DNA of 64,000 bases from Macquaria australasica. Its lineage: Eukaryota; Chordata; Actinopteri; Centrarchiformes; Percichthyidae. Made by a program: the position numbers and the translations under genes. The notes below the pieces were generated by a model. It did no database searches. It was not told where the DNA came from and saw only the letters and a program-made list of their open reading frames with translations. Below, one piece after another: positions 43,634 through 53,700 of the stretch; position 1 is the stretch's first letter; each line of letters starts with the position of its first letter. The stretch is from positions 1-64,000 of the forward strand of contig SEMN01001330.1 of assembly GCA_005408345.1 (NCBI GenBank). The letters run 5' to 3'.

Positions 43634-45835
43634 ATTCAATTCAATTCAGTTTTATTTATATAGCGCCATATCATAACAAAGTTATCTCAGGGCACTTTTT
43701 CGAATAGAGCAAGTCTAGACCGACTCTTTATATTTACAGAGACCCAACAGTTCCCACCATGAGCAAGCACTATGCGACAGTGGCAAGGAAAAACTCCCTT
43801 TTAACAGGTAGAAACCTCGAGCAGAACCAGGCTCAAGGTGGGCGGTCATCTGCCTCGACCGGTTGGGTTGAAGGGGGAAGGGGGGAGCGGGAGAGAGAGA
43901 GCAGGAGGAAAGAGAACATACAGCAGCTCAATACAGCATAGATATGGTAATGGCATTGATGTTAACACCAACAGAAACAACACTAAGAGCAACATTATAA
44001 TAGTAATACTAATAACAACAGCAACAACAGCAATAGCATCAGCGGGTGCAGAGCAGGAGCACGGGGGCAGCAGGCGGGCAGCAACCACAGACCCAGACTC
44101 CACAGCTCCAGAGGCAGAAACACCTGCAGAAAGCAACAGAAGGGGAGGGAGAGAGAGAGAGGAGAGAAAGCACACAACTACGGGAAGAAGTTGAATTAAT
44201 AACAAGCATTGATGGGATATGAGGGCATACAGATGGAGAGGAAGAGGAGGAGAAAGGAGCTCAGTGCATCATAGGAAGTCCCCCGGCAGTCTAGGCCTAT
44301 AGCAGCATAACTAAGGGGTGGCTCAGGGGTCACCTGAGTCAGCCCTACTATAAGCTTTATCAAAGAGGAAAGTCTTAAGCCTACTCTTAAATGTGAGGAG
44401 GTTGTCCGCCTCCCGTACACAAACTGGGATCTGGTTCCACAGGAGAGGAGCTTGATAGCTGAAGGCTCTGGCTCCCATTCTACTTTTAGAGACTCTAGGA
44501 ACCACAAGGAACCCTGCATTCTGGGAGCGCAGTGCTCTAGTGGGGTAATAGGGTACTATGAGCTCTTTAAGATATGATGGTGCCTGACCATTTAGGGCTT
44601 TGAAGGTGAGGAGAAGGATTTTAAATTCTATTCTGGATTTTACAGGGAGCCAGTGTAGAAAAGCTAATATTGGAGAAATATGTTCTCTTTTTCTGGTTCT
44701 TGTCAGTAAACGTGCCGCAGCATTCTGAATCAGCTGGAGAGTCTTAAGGGATTTATTGGGGCAGCCTGATAATAGAGAGTTGCAATAGTCCAGCCTAGAC
44801 GTAACAAATGCATGGACTAGTTTTTCTGCATCTTTTTGAGATAGGATGTGCCTGATTTTTGCAATGTTACGTAAATGAAAAAAGGCAGTTCTTGAAGTTT
44901 GTTTTATTTGGGAGTTAAAGGACATATCCTGATCAAAGATAACTCCAAGATTCCTTACGGTTTCGCTGGAGGCCAGGGCAATGCCATCTAGAGAAACTAT
45001 ATCTTTAGATAATGTGTTTCGAAGGTGTTCGGGGCCAAGTACAATAACTTCGGTTTTGTCTGAGTTTAACATCAGAAAATTGCAGGTCATCCAGGCCTTT
45101 ATGTCCTTAAGGCATGCCTGAAGTTTAGCTAATTGATTGGTTTCATCTGGCTTGATCGATAAATACAATTGGGTATCATCTGCATAACAATGAAAATTTA
45201 TGGAGTGCTTCCTAATAATATTGCCTAAAGGAAGCATATACAAGGTAAATAGAATTGGTCCAAGCACAGAACCTTGTGGAACTCCGTGACTAACTTTGGT
45301 GTGCATAGAGGATTCATCATTAACGTGTACAAACTGATATCGATCTGATAAATAGGATTTAAACCAGCTTAGTGCAGTACCTTTAATGCAGATAAAATGT
45401 TCTAGTCTCTGTAATAGAATGTGATGGTCAATGGTATCGAATGCAGCACTAAGATCTAGTAAGACAAGTACAGAGACAAGTCCTTTGTCGAATGCAATTA
45501 GAAGGTCATTTGTTACTTTCACCAGTGCTGTCTCTGTGCTATGATGCACTCTAAATCCTGACTGAAAATCCTCAAACAGCTTGTTGTTGTGTAGAAAGTC
45601 ACACAACTGATTGGCGACTGCTTTCTCAAGGACCTTAGAGAGAAAAGGAGGGTTAGATATAGGTCTATAATTTGACAAAATCCCTGGATCAAGAGTGGGC
45701 TTTTTAAGAAGAGGCTTAATTACAGCTACTTTAAAGGACTGTGGCACATAGCCTTTAAATAAGGACAGATTGATCATATCTAGTACATAAGTGCTAACTA
45801 AGGGTAAAATTTCTTTAAGCAGCCTAGTTGGGAAT
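43634..45835 (-). mobile_element. L2-type LINE, copy C (5' truncated)
   Basis: The L2 3' tail starts at 43634 (attcaattcaattcagttt), followed by the 3' UTR with a GA-rich and a CAG-rich tract, then the RT. Similarity to copies A and B ends at about 45835 within the N-terminal side of the RT. Ordinary 5' truncation of a LINE. No clear target duplication was found. Confidence 0.88.
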
Positions 45836-45864
45836 GGAACCACTTTGATACCACTGGAATTCAC
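44323..45864 (-). CDS. L2 copy C reverse transcriptase frame (513 codons, open)
   Basis: This is the best-preserved L2 RT in the window. The first ~11 codons come from flanking DNA, since the element is truncated at about 45835. Motifs are NYRPISNPP at 65-73, LLDLSAAFDTIDH (Asp137), GVPQGSVLGPILF at 194-206, YADD at 227-230, then LNSDKTEVIVLG and NLGVIFD. The C-terminal region has DYCNSLLSGCPNKSLKTLQL and ends at a stop after RADSGDP. No endonuclease is attached, so it cannot act alone, but the frame lacks disabling mutations and could supply sequence for comparison. Confidence 0.85.
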   Translation of the reverse strand: MNSSGIKVVPFPTRLLKEILPLVSTYVLDMINLSLFKGYVPQSFKVAVIKPLLKKPTLDPGILSNYRPISNPPFLSKVLEKAVANQLCDFLHNNKLFEDFQSGFRVHHSTETALVKVTNDLLIAFDKGLVSVLVLLDLSAAFDTIDHHILLQRLEHFICIKGTALSWFKSYLSDRYQFVHVNDESSMHTKVSHGVPQGSVLGPILFTLYMLPLGNIIRKHSINFHCYADDTQLYLSIKPDETNQLAKLQACLKDIKAWMTCNFLMLNSDKTEVIVLGPEHLRNTLSKDIVSLDGIALASSETVRNLGVIFDQDMSFNSQIKQTSRTAFFHLRNIAKIRHILSQKDAEKLVHAFVTSRLDYCNSLLSGCPNKSLKTLQLIQNAAARLLTRTRKREHISPILAFLHWLPVKSRIEFKILLLTFKALNGQAPSYLKELIVPYYPTRALRSQNAGFLVVPRVSKSRMGARAFSYQAPLLWNQIPVCVREADNLLTFKSRLKTFLFDKAYSRADSGDP

Positions 45865-46598
45865 ATTTCAGATATGACCTGTAGTCATATTTTGAAGCAC
45901 ACAACAAAGTAATTTCTTGTAAATCACTTATATATCTTGATTCATATAGGTTAATGTCTATACAGAGGAGGATGCTTTCATATGACTAATAACCTTATAG
46001 TGAATATTCCATCACATGATTAAATCCAACCAAATGCTTTTACTCAAGTCCTGATATGGCTGTGGCTGTTGGACTTAAGCTAAGGGCTGGATGGTCCGCC
46101 GGAGGACATTACGCGCGGCTGTATGCGGATGTCCGCCCCGGGGACGGCCTGCCATCGCCGTTACGTTCCTTTGGAGAGATGGCTGTGAACGCGCTTCACA
46201 ACCTCCAGAGATGTCAGCGGCGCTTTAGCAGAGACAGGCCAGCAGGCAGTGCGTCTCCCGGGCGCAAACGCGGCGAGACACGGCCTGTGGAGAACTGTGA
46301 TTATTATTATCATCATTATTTATTTTTAGTTATTATTCAGGGGGTGCTTCAGAATTATCTGCCCAGGATAGAGGCATCGTTCCTGTCTCACGTGAGGCCA
46401 ACGAGGGCGTGTTTTTTGGCTCACGTGGTGGCCTGCAACGGCTCAATTATCTGCACGCCAAATGGCAAACGGTTTCACCTTTGTCTCTGGTCTCAGCCAG
46501 TCACAGACAGTCTCCAGCCGGATTTGGAAATTCACTCCGCACATAAGAGTGAAGTTTTGGCTTTGGTTTTCCCTCATTTTCCACAGAACACGCTGGAG
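45836..46598 (+). other. 5' region of the tyrosine-recombinase-like gene
   Basis: From about 46050 the DNA becomes GC- and CpG-rich (for example ccgccggaggacattacgcgcggc). A good donor GAG|GTAGGT at 46599 ends a possible 5' exon. Open frames cross it but have no recognisable domain. I infer promoter or 5' UTR. Confidence 0.4.
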
Positions 46599-46683
46599 GT
46601 AGGTTGTGTTTCTCTTCTCCCCGATTTCGGTGGGAAATTGCACGTTTATCACAGCGGTCTAATCGCTTTTTTTTTTTCTTCAG
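46599..46683 (+). other. Probable 5' UTR intron of the recombinase-like gene
   Basis: GTAGGT donor at 46599 and a long T-rich tract then CTTCAG acceptor ending 46683; the ATG follows after 2 bases at 46686. Confidence 0.55.
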
Positions 46684-46685
46684 CA

Positions 46686-48620
46686 ATGACACTTCCAAAG
46701 AAGTCCTCCACCTGCCCTCTCTGTTTCAAGGCTTTTGCGGCACTGTCCAATCACTTCAGACGGACACACAATGTGGCGAACCTGGATGAGCGGAGGATTC
46801 TCCTAAACCACGCCGCCCGAAGGGTAAACATCAGGGACCTTGCCTGTCCGGTCTCTGGATGCGCGTACAAAAGCACGAGACTGGACAGGCACCTGAGGGA
46901 AAGCCACCCGGAGCTCAGCAAAGAAGAGGTGGAGGTCCACTTAAATAGGGTAAGGAGCAATAAAACTATCGCCCTCCTGGCTGCGCTCCGTGCCAAAACC
47001 CCCTCACCTGCCATGGTCTCCGGCTTGGACCTGGTGGCACGAGAGGAGGGCGATGACGCGCGTTTGGCATGCCGGGTGCAGGAAGAGCCGCGGCCGCCCA
47101 CGTGCAGCGACCCGGGATGCACGGAGAGGTGGAGGAAGAACCAGAGGCTGGTTATGGAACTGGCCGACCTCCGGAAAAAATACAGGCGGCTGTCACAGGC
47201 CGTCTCCGGTCGCAGAACGCCCGAGTCCGGCGTGGTGACAGAGCGGACGGATCTGCTGCAGGGGGCGGCGGATGATGATGATGAGGAGGAGGAGGAGGGG
47301 GGGGGGACGGGCCGCAGAGGAGGAACGGGCTGTGGTGGTGGATGAGGAGGAAGGATCGGGTGAGGGGGATTACAGCGGGCCATCGCTGACCAAAAGACCG
47401 AAGGAAGGAGTCGTGCGCGGGCTTATCCAAAGTAGTGGAAGAATGCCGGGTCTGCGCCATCTGATCTTCCCCAAATACATTGCGAGTTACTTGGAGGATT
47501 ACCAACATTACCAGGAGGGAATCTGCCCTTCTACCAAGCATCTCGAAAACGCCTACTCCAAGGTGAGCCGCGTGAAGTCTTTTGTTTATTTCATGGCCAC
47601 GGGAAAACGCAACCTACGCAGCTGGATGTTTCTGGATGACGGGGCCCAGATCAGAAAGTGAGTGTGACCGGCTTTCATAATCATTTCTCGGGTTGCTGCC
47701 CGGCCCGTGGTCCCTGACCTTGTGCTTTGTGCTTTTTTTTCTTTTTAATTTAACAGATGGTCCTCCCATCTCCTGACTACGGGCAAGGCGGTGACAACGG
47801 CGAACTTTTATATGAGAAACGTGTACCAATTCCTCCAATATATGAAGGAGACCCCCCCTCCCCTCTGCCGCCTGTCCCAGGCCCAGCTGACTGGCGTGGT
47901 GAGAGACGTCAAATCGGCCCTCACCAACATCACAAAAAAGGTGGTCCTGCACCAAATGCAGGTGAAGGCGGAGAAGATGGCGAAGGTCGTCTCCAGGGAT
48001 AGCCTGAAAAAGTGCCGGGACACGGCTGGGGCACGAATCCCCGCACTGCTGGGTATGTAACCGGCTGTTTAGCCCGGGCGGGCGGGTAAATGCATCTCTG
48101 AGGTGGCTTACTTTTGGCGTGTCCTCTGCTCAGATGAAATGAAGAAGAACGGCTCACAAGCGCTGAGGTATAGCTTCTACGGATACTTCTCCGCGTTTGT
48201 GGCATGCATCTACGGGCACCGTCCCGGAGTCCTGACCAACATGACGGTGGAGGAAGTGGAAGCAGCGAAGACCACCGGCGACCGGTCCGCCGAGGGCTTT
48301 GTGGTCTCGGTAAGTACGGGGGTCTCCGCTGACGTGTGCCCGAAATTTGAGTTCGATCTGACGGGGCGTCTAAATGTGTGTTGTTGTTTTTTTGTTTTTT
48401 TTTTAATTTAATTTAATGTATTTCTCTCCCCCCCCCCCCTCCGCATTGCAGGTCAGCAACCACAAGACCAGCAGGGACTTCGGGGCGGCCCAGATTTTTT
48501 TCCGGCCCGAAGAATACGAGTGGCTGGAGACGTGGCTGGAGCTGCGCGAGCGCTGCAGGCCCACGTCTGATCGCGTGTTGTTTGCGGCTGGAATAGGGCC
48601 GGCACGGAATCTCGTTCAAA
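46686..48620 (+). pseudogene. Zinc-finger plus tyrosine-recombinase-like gene, spliced, 3' end lost
   Basis: Coding blocks: 46686-47657, 47757-48052, 48134-48309 and 48452-48615, joined by three GT-AG introns (47658-47756, 48053-48133, 48310-48451), all phase-compatible. The start has two C2H2 fingers: CPLCFKAFAALSNHFRRTH and CPVSGCAYKSTRLDRHLRE. An acidic low-complexity segment (DDDDEEEEE) follows. The second block has a helical core-binding-like region (YIASYLEDYQHYQEG, KRNLRSWMFLDD, NFYMRNVYQFLQYM). Then RYSFYGYFSAFVACIYGHRP and GVLTNMTVEEV resemble the motif around the first catalytic Arg of tyrosine recombinases. NHKTSRDFGAAQIFF resembles the Lys beta-hairpin. The later H-x-x-R and Tyr are missing because a Sushi Gypsy element begins at 48616. 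A G10 run at 47297-47306 shifts the frame within block 1. A Crypton-like origin is possible; not proven. Confidence 0.6.
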
Positions 48621-48648
48621 GTTCGTGACAGAACGAACTGGCCAAGAT

Positions 48649-49700
48649 ATGGACTCAGCCGACCCAAAGAAACTCCAGACCGCTCTCTCTGCGCAGGGCA
48701 CCATGCTCCATCAGCACGAGGCTCAGTTAAGCACTATCAGCCATGGAGTAAAAAGCCTCACAGAGCGACAGGTGGAGTTTCAAGATGCAGTCACCACCCA
48801 AGTAAACCTCTTGGCAGGACAGATATACCAAGTCCTGACTCACCTGGGGACCACTGCGTCGGTAACACTACCGGCCGAGAGTCCTACTGCCGCGCCAGCC
48901 AGGAGTCATGCTGCACCACCATCTCTACGTCTGGCATCCCCAGAGAGGTTTTCAGGAGATTCAGGTGACTGCAGAACTTTCCTAGTCCAGTGTGACTTAC
49001 ATTTCCTGCACAACCCGGCCGCTTTTTTGTCTGAGCAGGCTAAAGTGGCGTTTATAGTGTCCCATTTAACCGGCAGGGCTGCTGCTTGGGCCACCGCCGA
49101 GTGGTCTAGGAACTCTAACATCTGCCAGTCACTCATAGCTTTTAAGGGTACCATGAGCAAGATATTCGACCACACGTCACCTGCCCGAGAAGCCTCTCGA
49201 CTCCTGATGCAGATCAAGCAGTGCTCCCGGCAGGTAATCGATTATGCCATCGAATTCCGCACTGTAGCCGCAGATAGCGGATGGAATACTCCAGCATTAA
49301 TAGACGCTTTTATGAATGGACTTTCAGAAACCATTAAAGACCACTTAGCACCTCTAGAGTTACCTCAGGACCTAGAAGCCATCATAGCCATATCGATTTG
49401 GGTGGACAACTGGCTCCGGGAGAGGGAGAAAGAGCGGCAACGGACAGCAGTTCCTCCTCCCAGTCGTCGAGGGGCCCCTTCAGGGATTCAACCTCCCCGG
49501 AATTCTTCACCTTCCACGTCGTCAGGTCCGGGAGGACAGTGCCAGCACATGCATCGGAGGAACCGATGCAGCTGGGGAGGACCAGGATTTCTCCGGAGGA
49601 GAGACAGTGCCGTCTGCGGGAGGGGTGCTGTTTTTACTGCGGTCAACTGGGCCATCAACTCGCCTCCTGTCCGGGAAAAGATCGAGCTCACCAGCCATGA
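48649..49700 (+). pseudogene. Sushi-type Gag with zinc knuckle
   Basis: The ATG at 48649 opens MDSADPKKLQTALSAQGTML. A Gag-like capsid region follows with LASPERFSGDSGDCRTFLVQ, FLSEQAKVAFIVSHLTGRAA and ALIDAFMNGLSETIKDHL, the pattern shared with PEG10/RTL-type domesticated genes. The frame changes near the G-run at 49469-49473. In the new frame (to 49700) there is CFYCGQLGHQLASC, a CCHC zinc knuckle, ending AHQP and stop. A GGGAAAA heptamer at 49673-49679 lies just before the end and leads to the pol frame by a -1 step. Confidence 0.82.
49673..49679 (+). promoter_or_regulatory. Slippery heptamer GGGAAAA for -1 frameshift into pol
   Basis: In the gag frame the codons are G GGA AAA, the X XXY YYZ pattern. 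The gag frame starts at positions divisible by 3 and the pol frame is one base back, which is the -1 shift. Related PEG10/Sushi genes use GGGAAAC at the corresponding place. Confidence 0.7.
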
Positions 49701-50990
49701 GGAGGGCGCTGGTGAGTAAGCTGACCTATCCTTCTCGATCATTGACTCAGGTAAAACTCTCCATTAATAACCAGACTGTAACTAAGGGGGTGTTAATTGA
49801 CTCTGGGGCAGACGAGAGCTTCATGGACTGGAACCTAGCCAATCAGTTACAAGTTAAGACTGTTCCCTTGGACCACCCAGTTAATGCGAGTGCTTTGGAT
49901 GGGCGCTTACTGTTCAAAGTGTCACATAGTACAGAGCCTGTTCAAATAACTCTAGAGGACGATCGCACAGAAGTCATGCAGTTTCACTTGTTCACATCAG
50001 CACAGCATCCGTTGATTCTAGGTTTTCCCTGGTTAAAGAAACATAACCCTCACATTGACTGGTGCTCAGGCAAGATTAAGGGGTGGGGAGATGAGTGTGC
50101 ACGGTCATGCAAAGTTACTCACATGACACAACCTGACGTTTCCCCGGGCCCAGTGACGACAGTGAGCTCAGACCACGATTTGGACTACCCAGACTTGTCA
50201 AACGTGCCATCTTGCTATCATGACTTAAAGGAAGTCTTTAATAAGACAAAGGTACTTTCACTCCCTCCCCACCGCCCGTTTGACTGTGCTATCGACCTGC
50301 TGCCCATTCCCAAGGGGTGTCTATATTCCATCTCCAGGCCAGAGAGGGAGGCCATGGATGAGTACATCACCTCTTCACTGAAGGCGGGGATAATTCGTCC
50401 ATCCTCCTCCCCAGTCGGTGGAGGATTTTTCTTTGTTAGGAAGAAAGATGGCTCTCTCAGGCCATGCATAGACTATAGCCCCCTCAATGACATCACAGTA
50501 AAGAATCGTTATCCACTACCGTTGATCTCTTCCGCCTTTGAACTACTCCAGACGGCGAAGGTATATACTAAGCTAGATCTTAGAAATGCTTATCACCTCG
50601 TTAGGATCCGGGAAGGAGACGAATGGAAGATGGGGTTCAACACTCCTAGTGGACACTATGAATATCTAGTCATGCCATTTGGACTTTGTAATGCTCCCGC
50701 GGTGTTTCAAAATCTGGTGAACACTGTGTTGAGAGAATTTTTGAATGTTTTTGTGTTTGTCTATCTCGATGACATATTGATTTTTTTCACCAGATATCAA
50801 GACGCATGTAGGTCATGTCCGACAAGTTCTCCAGAAACTGCTAGAGAATCAGCTTTATGTAAAAGCCGAGAAATGTGATTTTCATACAGCTTCAGTTTCG
50901 TTCCTGGGTTACATCATCACCGCCAACCAGATACAAATGGACCCATCTAAGGTCAGTGCTGTGGCAAATTGGCCTATCCCAGACAGTTGA
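49676..50990 (+). pseudogene. Sushi-type Pol, protease and reverse transcriptase part
   Basis: The open frame 49607-50878 contains the protease motif DSGAD (residues 65-69 of that frame) and PLILGFPWL. The RT has LKAGIIRPSSSPVGGGFFFV, KLDLRNAYHLVRI (motif A), EYLVMPFGLCNAPAVFQ (motif B) and YLDD (386-389). A T7 run at 50781-50787 shifts the frame right after the YLDD. The sequence continues in another frame (VKAEKCDF, SFLGYIIT) and meets a TGA at 50988-50990 before QQFLGFANFYRK. Pol therefore cannot be made whole from this copy. Confidence 0.82.
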
Positions 50991-52775
50991 AAAAAGGTAC
51001 AACAGTTTCTGGGGTTTGCCAACTTCTACAGAAAGTTAATTCGTAACTTTAGTAATGTTGCCGCACCACTGCACGCCCTCACCTTTTCCAAAGTGCTTTT
51101 TCAGTGGAACCCCCAGGCCGAGAAGGCGTTTCAAGACCTTAAGGAATGGTTCACCACGGCACCGGTACTCACTGTTCCCGACACCCAACGACAGTTTGTG
51201 GTGGAGGTCGACGCATCCAACGAGGGCATTGGGGCGGTGTTGTCCCAGAGATCCGCCAAGGACAACAGGATGCACCCCTGCACCTATCTGTCACGTAAGT
51301 TGACCCCAGCTGAAAAGAATTATGATGTGGGGAACAAGGAACTGTTAGCGGTCAAGGCAGCACTTGAAGAGTGGAGGCACCTGTTGGAGGGGGCGGAGCA
51401 CCCATTTCTAGTGTGGACAGATCACAAGAATCTAGAATACCTCAGAAAAGCTAAGAGGCTCAATTCCCGTCAGGCTAGATGGACTCTGTTTTTTAACAGG
51501 TTTCATTTCACCCTTTCCTTCCGACCGGGCTCTCAGAACTGTAAACCTGATGCTCTGTCTCGCTTTTATGACCCGGAGCCTATTGCCAAAGAACCCGAAA
51601 CAATCCTTCCACTGAACCGTGTGGTTGGAGCGGTTTCATTGCAAATAGAATCAGATGTGAAGCAGGCAAATGTTGTGAGTCCGGCACCTGGTGGGTGTCC
51701 AAGTAACCGTTTGTTTGTCCCTGTGTCATTACGCTCCAAGGTAATCCACTGGGCTCACACGTCCATGCTCACATGCCATCCGGGTGTCAAGCGAACCATG
51801 TTCGTGATAAGACAGCGGTTCTGGTGGCCGGCCATGGAAAAGGCAGTTGCGGAGTACGTGGCGGCCTGTCCAGTATGTGCCCGAAATAAGACGTCACCTC
51901 GGGCCCAAATAGGCCTACTGTACCCGCTGCCTGTTCCTCATCGGCCGTGGTCCCACATCTCTATGGACTTTGTGACCGGACTGCCACCTTCGAGAGGGCA
52001 CACGACCATCCTGACAGTGGTCGCGCGCTTTTCTAAGATGGCCCACTTCATCCCCTTGGTTAAGTTGCCCTCGGCTAAGAAGACAGCCGAGGTCATGATG
52101 ACACAGGTTTTCAGAATCCATGGTTTTCCCAGTGACATTGTTGCGGATAGAGGGCCACAGTTCGTCTCCAAGTTTTGGAAGGAGTTTTGCCAGCTCCTTG
52201 GCGCCACCGTCAGCCTGTCCTCGGGTTACCACCCACAGTCAAATGGTCAGAAGGAGCGTCTCAACCAAGAGCTTGAGACCGGCTTACGATGCTTAGTCTC
52301 CCAGAACCAAGCCACCTGGAGTAATCACCTCACCTGGGTGGAATACGCACATAACTCCCTTCCCTCAGCTGCCACAGGCCTCTCCCCCTTCCAGTGTGCC
52401 AACGGCTACCAGCCTCCCCTGTTCCCGGCCACCGAGAAGGAGGTCACGGTCCCCTCGGCTCATGCCATGGTCAGGCGCTGTCGCCGGATTTGGGCCGGTG
52501 CTCGGCGGGTACTCCTCCGGAGGTCGGCTCGGATGAAAGCGGCAGCAGACCGGCACCAACGACCGGCTCCTGTCTACAGGCCGGGCCAGAGGGTGTGGCT
52601 TGCCACCAAGGACTTGCCTCTTCACGTCCACTCCAGGAACTCCTGTTTCTGTCCGTCTACGACTTCCCAAGTCATTAAGGGTCCATCCCACGTTCCATGT
52701 AAGCAAGGTCAAGCCGGTCAAGGACAGCGCTCTGGTGCCCGCCTCCGAGCCCCCTCCACCCCCCCAGATCGTTGA
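50991..52775 (+). pseudogene. Sushi-type Pol, RNase H and integrase part
   Basis: After the TGA the same frame reads QQFLGFANFYRKLIRNFSNV; the open frame from 51093 has 560 codons. RNase H: VVEVDASNEG (Asp40 of that frame), a YDVGNKELLA-type Glu and WTDHKNLEYL; DALSRF is intact. Integrase: HHCC at H222, H229, C259, C262, and the DDE triad Asp292, Asp352, Glu388 (D-D-35-E) in MDFVTGLPPS, ADRGPQF and NGQKERLNQE. At about 52630 a deletion removes the region around the expected GPY module, after which the frame is wrong. The catalytic residues are otherwise present. Confidence 0.82.
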
Positions 52776-52950
52776 TGGCAGTTCGCAACCGTGGTCGGGG
52801 AAGGCAGTTTCTGGTGGACTGGGAGGGGTACGGTCCGGAGGAGTGGTCCTGGATTCCGTCACGGTTCATTTTGGGCGAGAGTCTTATCAGGGACTTTTAT
52901 GCCAGCCACCCGGAGGTTCCTGGGCCGTCAGGAGTCAGCCCTAGAGGGGG
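52772..52950 (+). pseudogene. Chromodomain remnant of Sushi-type integrase C-terminus
   Basis: The frame encodes AVRNRGRGRQFLVDWEGYGP, then EEWSWIPSRFILGESLIRDF and YASHPEVPGPSG. The aromatic residues in FLVDWEGY and SWIP are those of a chromodomain, which can target integration to modified histones. It is out of frame with the upstream integrase and follows a second small deletion. The fragment 52600-52760 (LRLPKSLRVHPTFHVSKVKP) belongs between. Confidence 0.75.
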
Positions 52951-52956
52951 GGGTAC

Positions 52957-53462
52957 TGTTGTGTCTCCTCGGATATGTTAAGTTGTAGTCACTCATGTCT
53001 AGTCTCGTCTTGCACTTCCTGTTTTATTTTATACTCATCTTTCCCTCTCGTTTCAGACCCTGACTTCCTCCCTTTGTGTGATTTTCCCGCAGTTGTGATT
53101 GTCTACCCTGCCCCTGATTGGTCTCACCTGTTTCCCCCTACCTCATGTATAAATAGTCCTTGTCTTCCTTTGTCCTGTACCAATTCGTCTTGTTTTCGTC
53201 CGTAAAAAGATTTGAGCCAAGCGTACCAGCGATTTCCCATGCATCAGGTTTTTCTACAGTTTATGTTATCTTTTGATCCTCCTTGTGTTTTGTTTTGTAC
53301 TTTGTATATCCTCCTTGTGAGCGTTTTGTTTTGTACTTTGTATATCCTCCTCGTGAGCGTTTTTTGTTATATTTTACTTCAGTAAAAGATTTTGGATACA
53401 CCATACTCTGTTTGATGAGTCGTGCATTTGAGTCCTCCAGTTCTGTGTCAAAGTTCGTGACA
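52957..53462 (+). repeat. Sushi-type element 3' LTR
   Basis: 506 bp, TGTTGTGTCTCC...TTCGTGACA. A TATA-like tgtataaatag lies near 53146. The final 15 bases match 48616-48630 exactly. The purine tract before it is gaggggggggtac. Confidence 0.82.
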
Positions 53463-53700
53463 CTGACTTCTGCAATGTGATTGGCTCTTTTATTCCTGAC
53501 TTCTGATTGGCTCTTTTAATCCTGGATTCTGATTGGCTCTTTCATTCCCGCAACGTGTTTGGCTCTATAAATCCTGGTTTCTGACTGGCTCTTTTAATCC
53601 TGGCTACTGATTGGCTCCTTGATTCCTGCAACGTGATTGGCTCTTTTTATTCCTGCAACGTGTTTGGCTCTTTTATTCCTGGCTTCTGATTTATAGTCTG
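53463..53700 (+). repeat. 26-bp CCAAT minisatellite, block 1
   Basis: Tandem units with the core tgattggctcttttattcct, period about 26 bp, starting directly at the LTR end and ending at an L2 fragment. Confidence 0.9.

Larger units (their letters stand above)
48616..53462 (+). mobile_element. Sushi-type chromodomain Gypsy element, 5' LTR almost absent
   Basis: Gag, PR, RT, RH, IN and a chromodomain follow in the usual chromovirus order, then a polypurine tract (gagggggggg) and a 506-bp 3' LTR. At the left only the last 15 bases of an LTR (TCAAAGTTCGTGACA, 48616-48630) remain, attached to the recombinase-like gene. Frames are interrupted at 49469-49473, 50781-50787, 50988-50990 and 52600-52780. 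At the right the LTR abuts the 26-bp minisatellite. No target duplication can be identified. Confidence 0.85.

Noticed and set aside
46056..46685. N-terminal extension of the zinc-finger frame from 46056
   Set aside because: It reads through a likely intron (46599-46683, strong donor and acceptor) and has no domain; ATG 46686 next to the first zinc finger fits better.
51915..52862. Minus-strand ORFs of 89-165 codons
   Set aside because: Shadows of the Sushi integrase on the plus strand.
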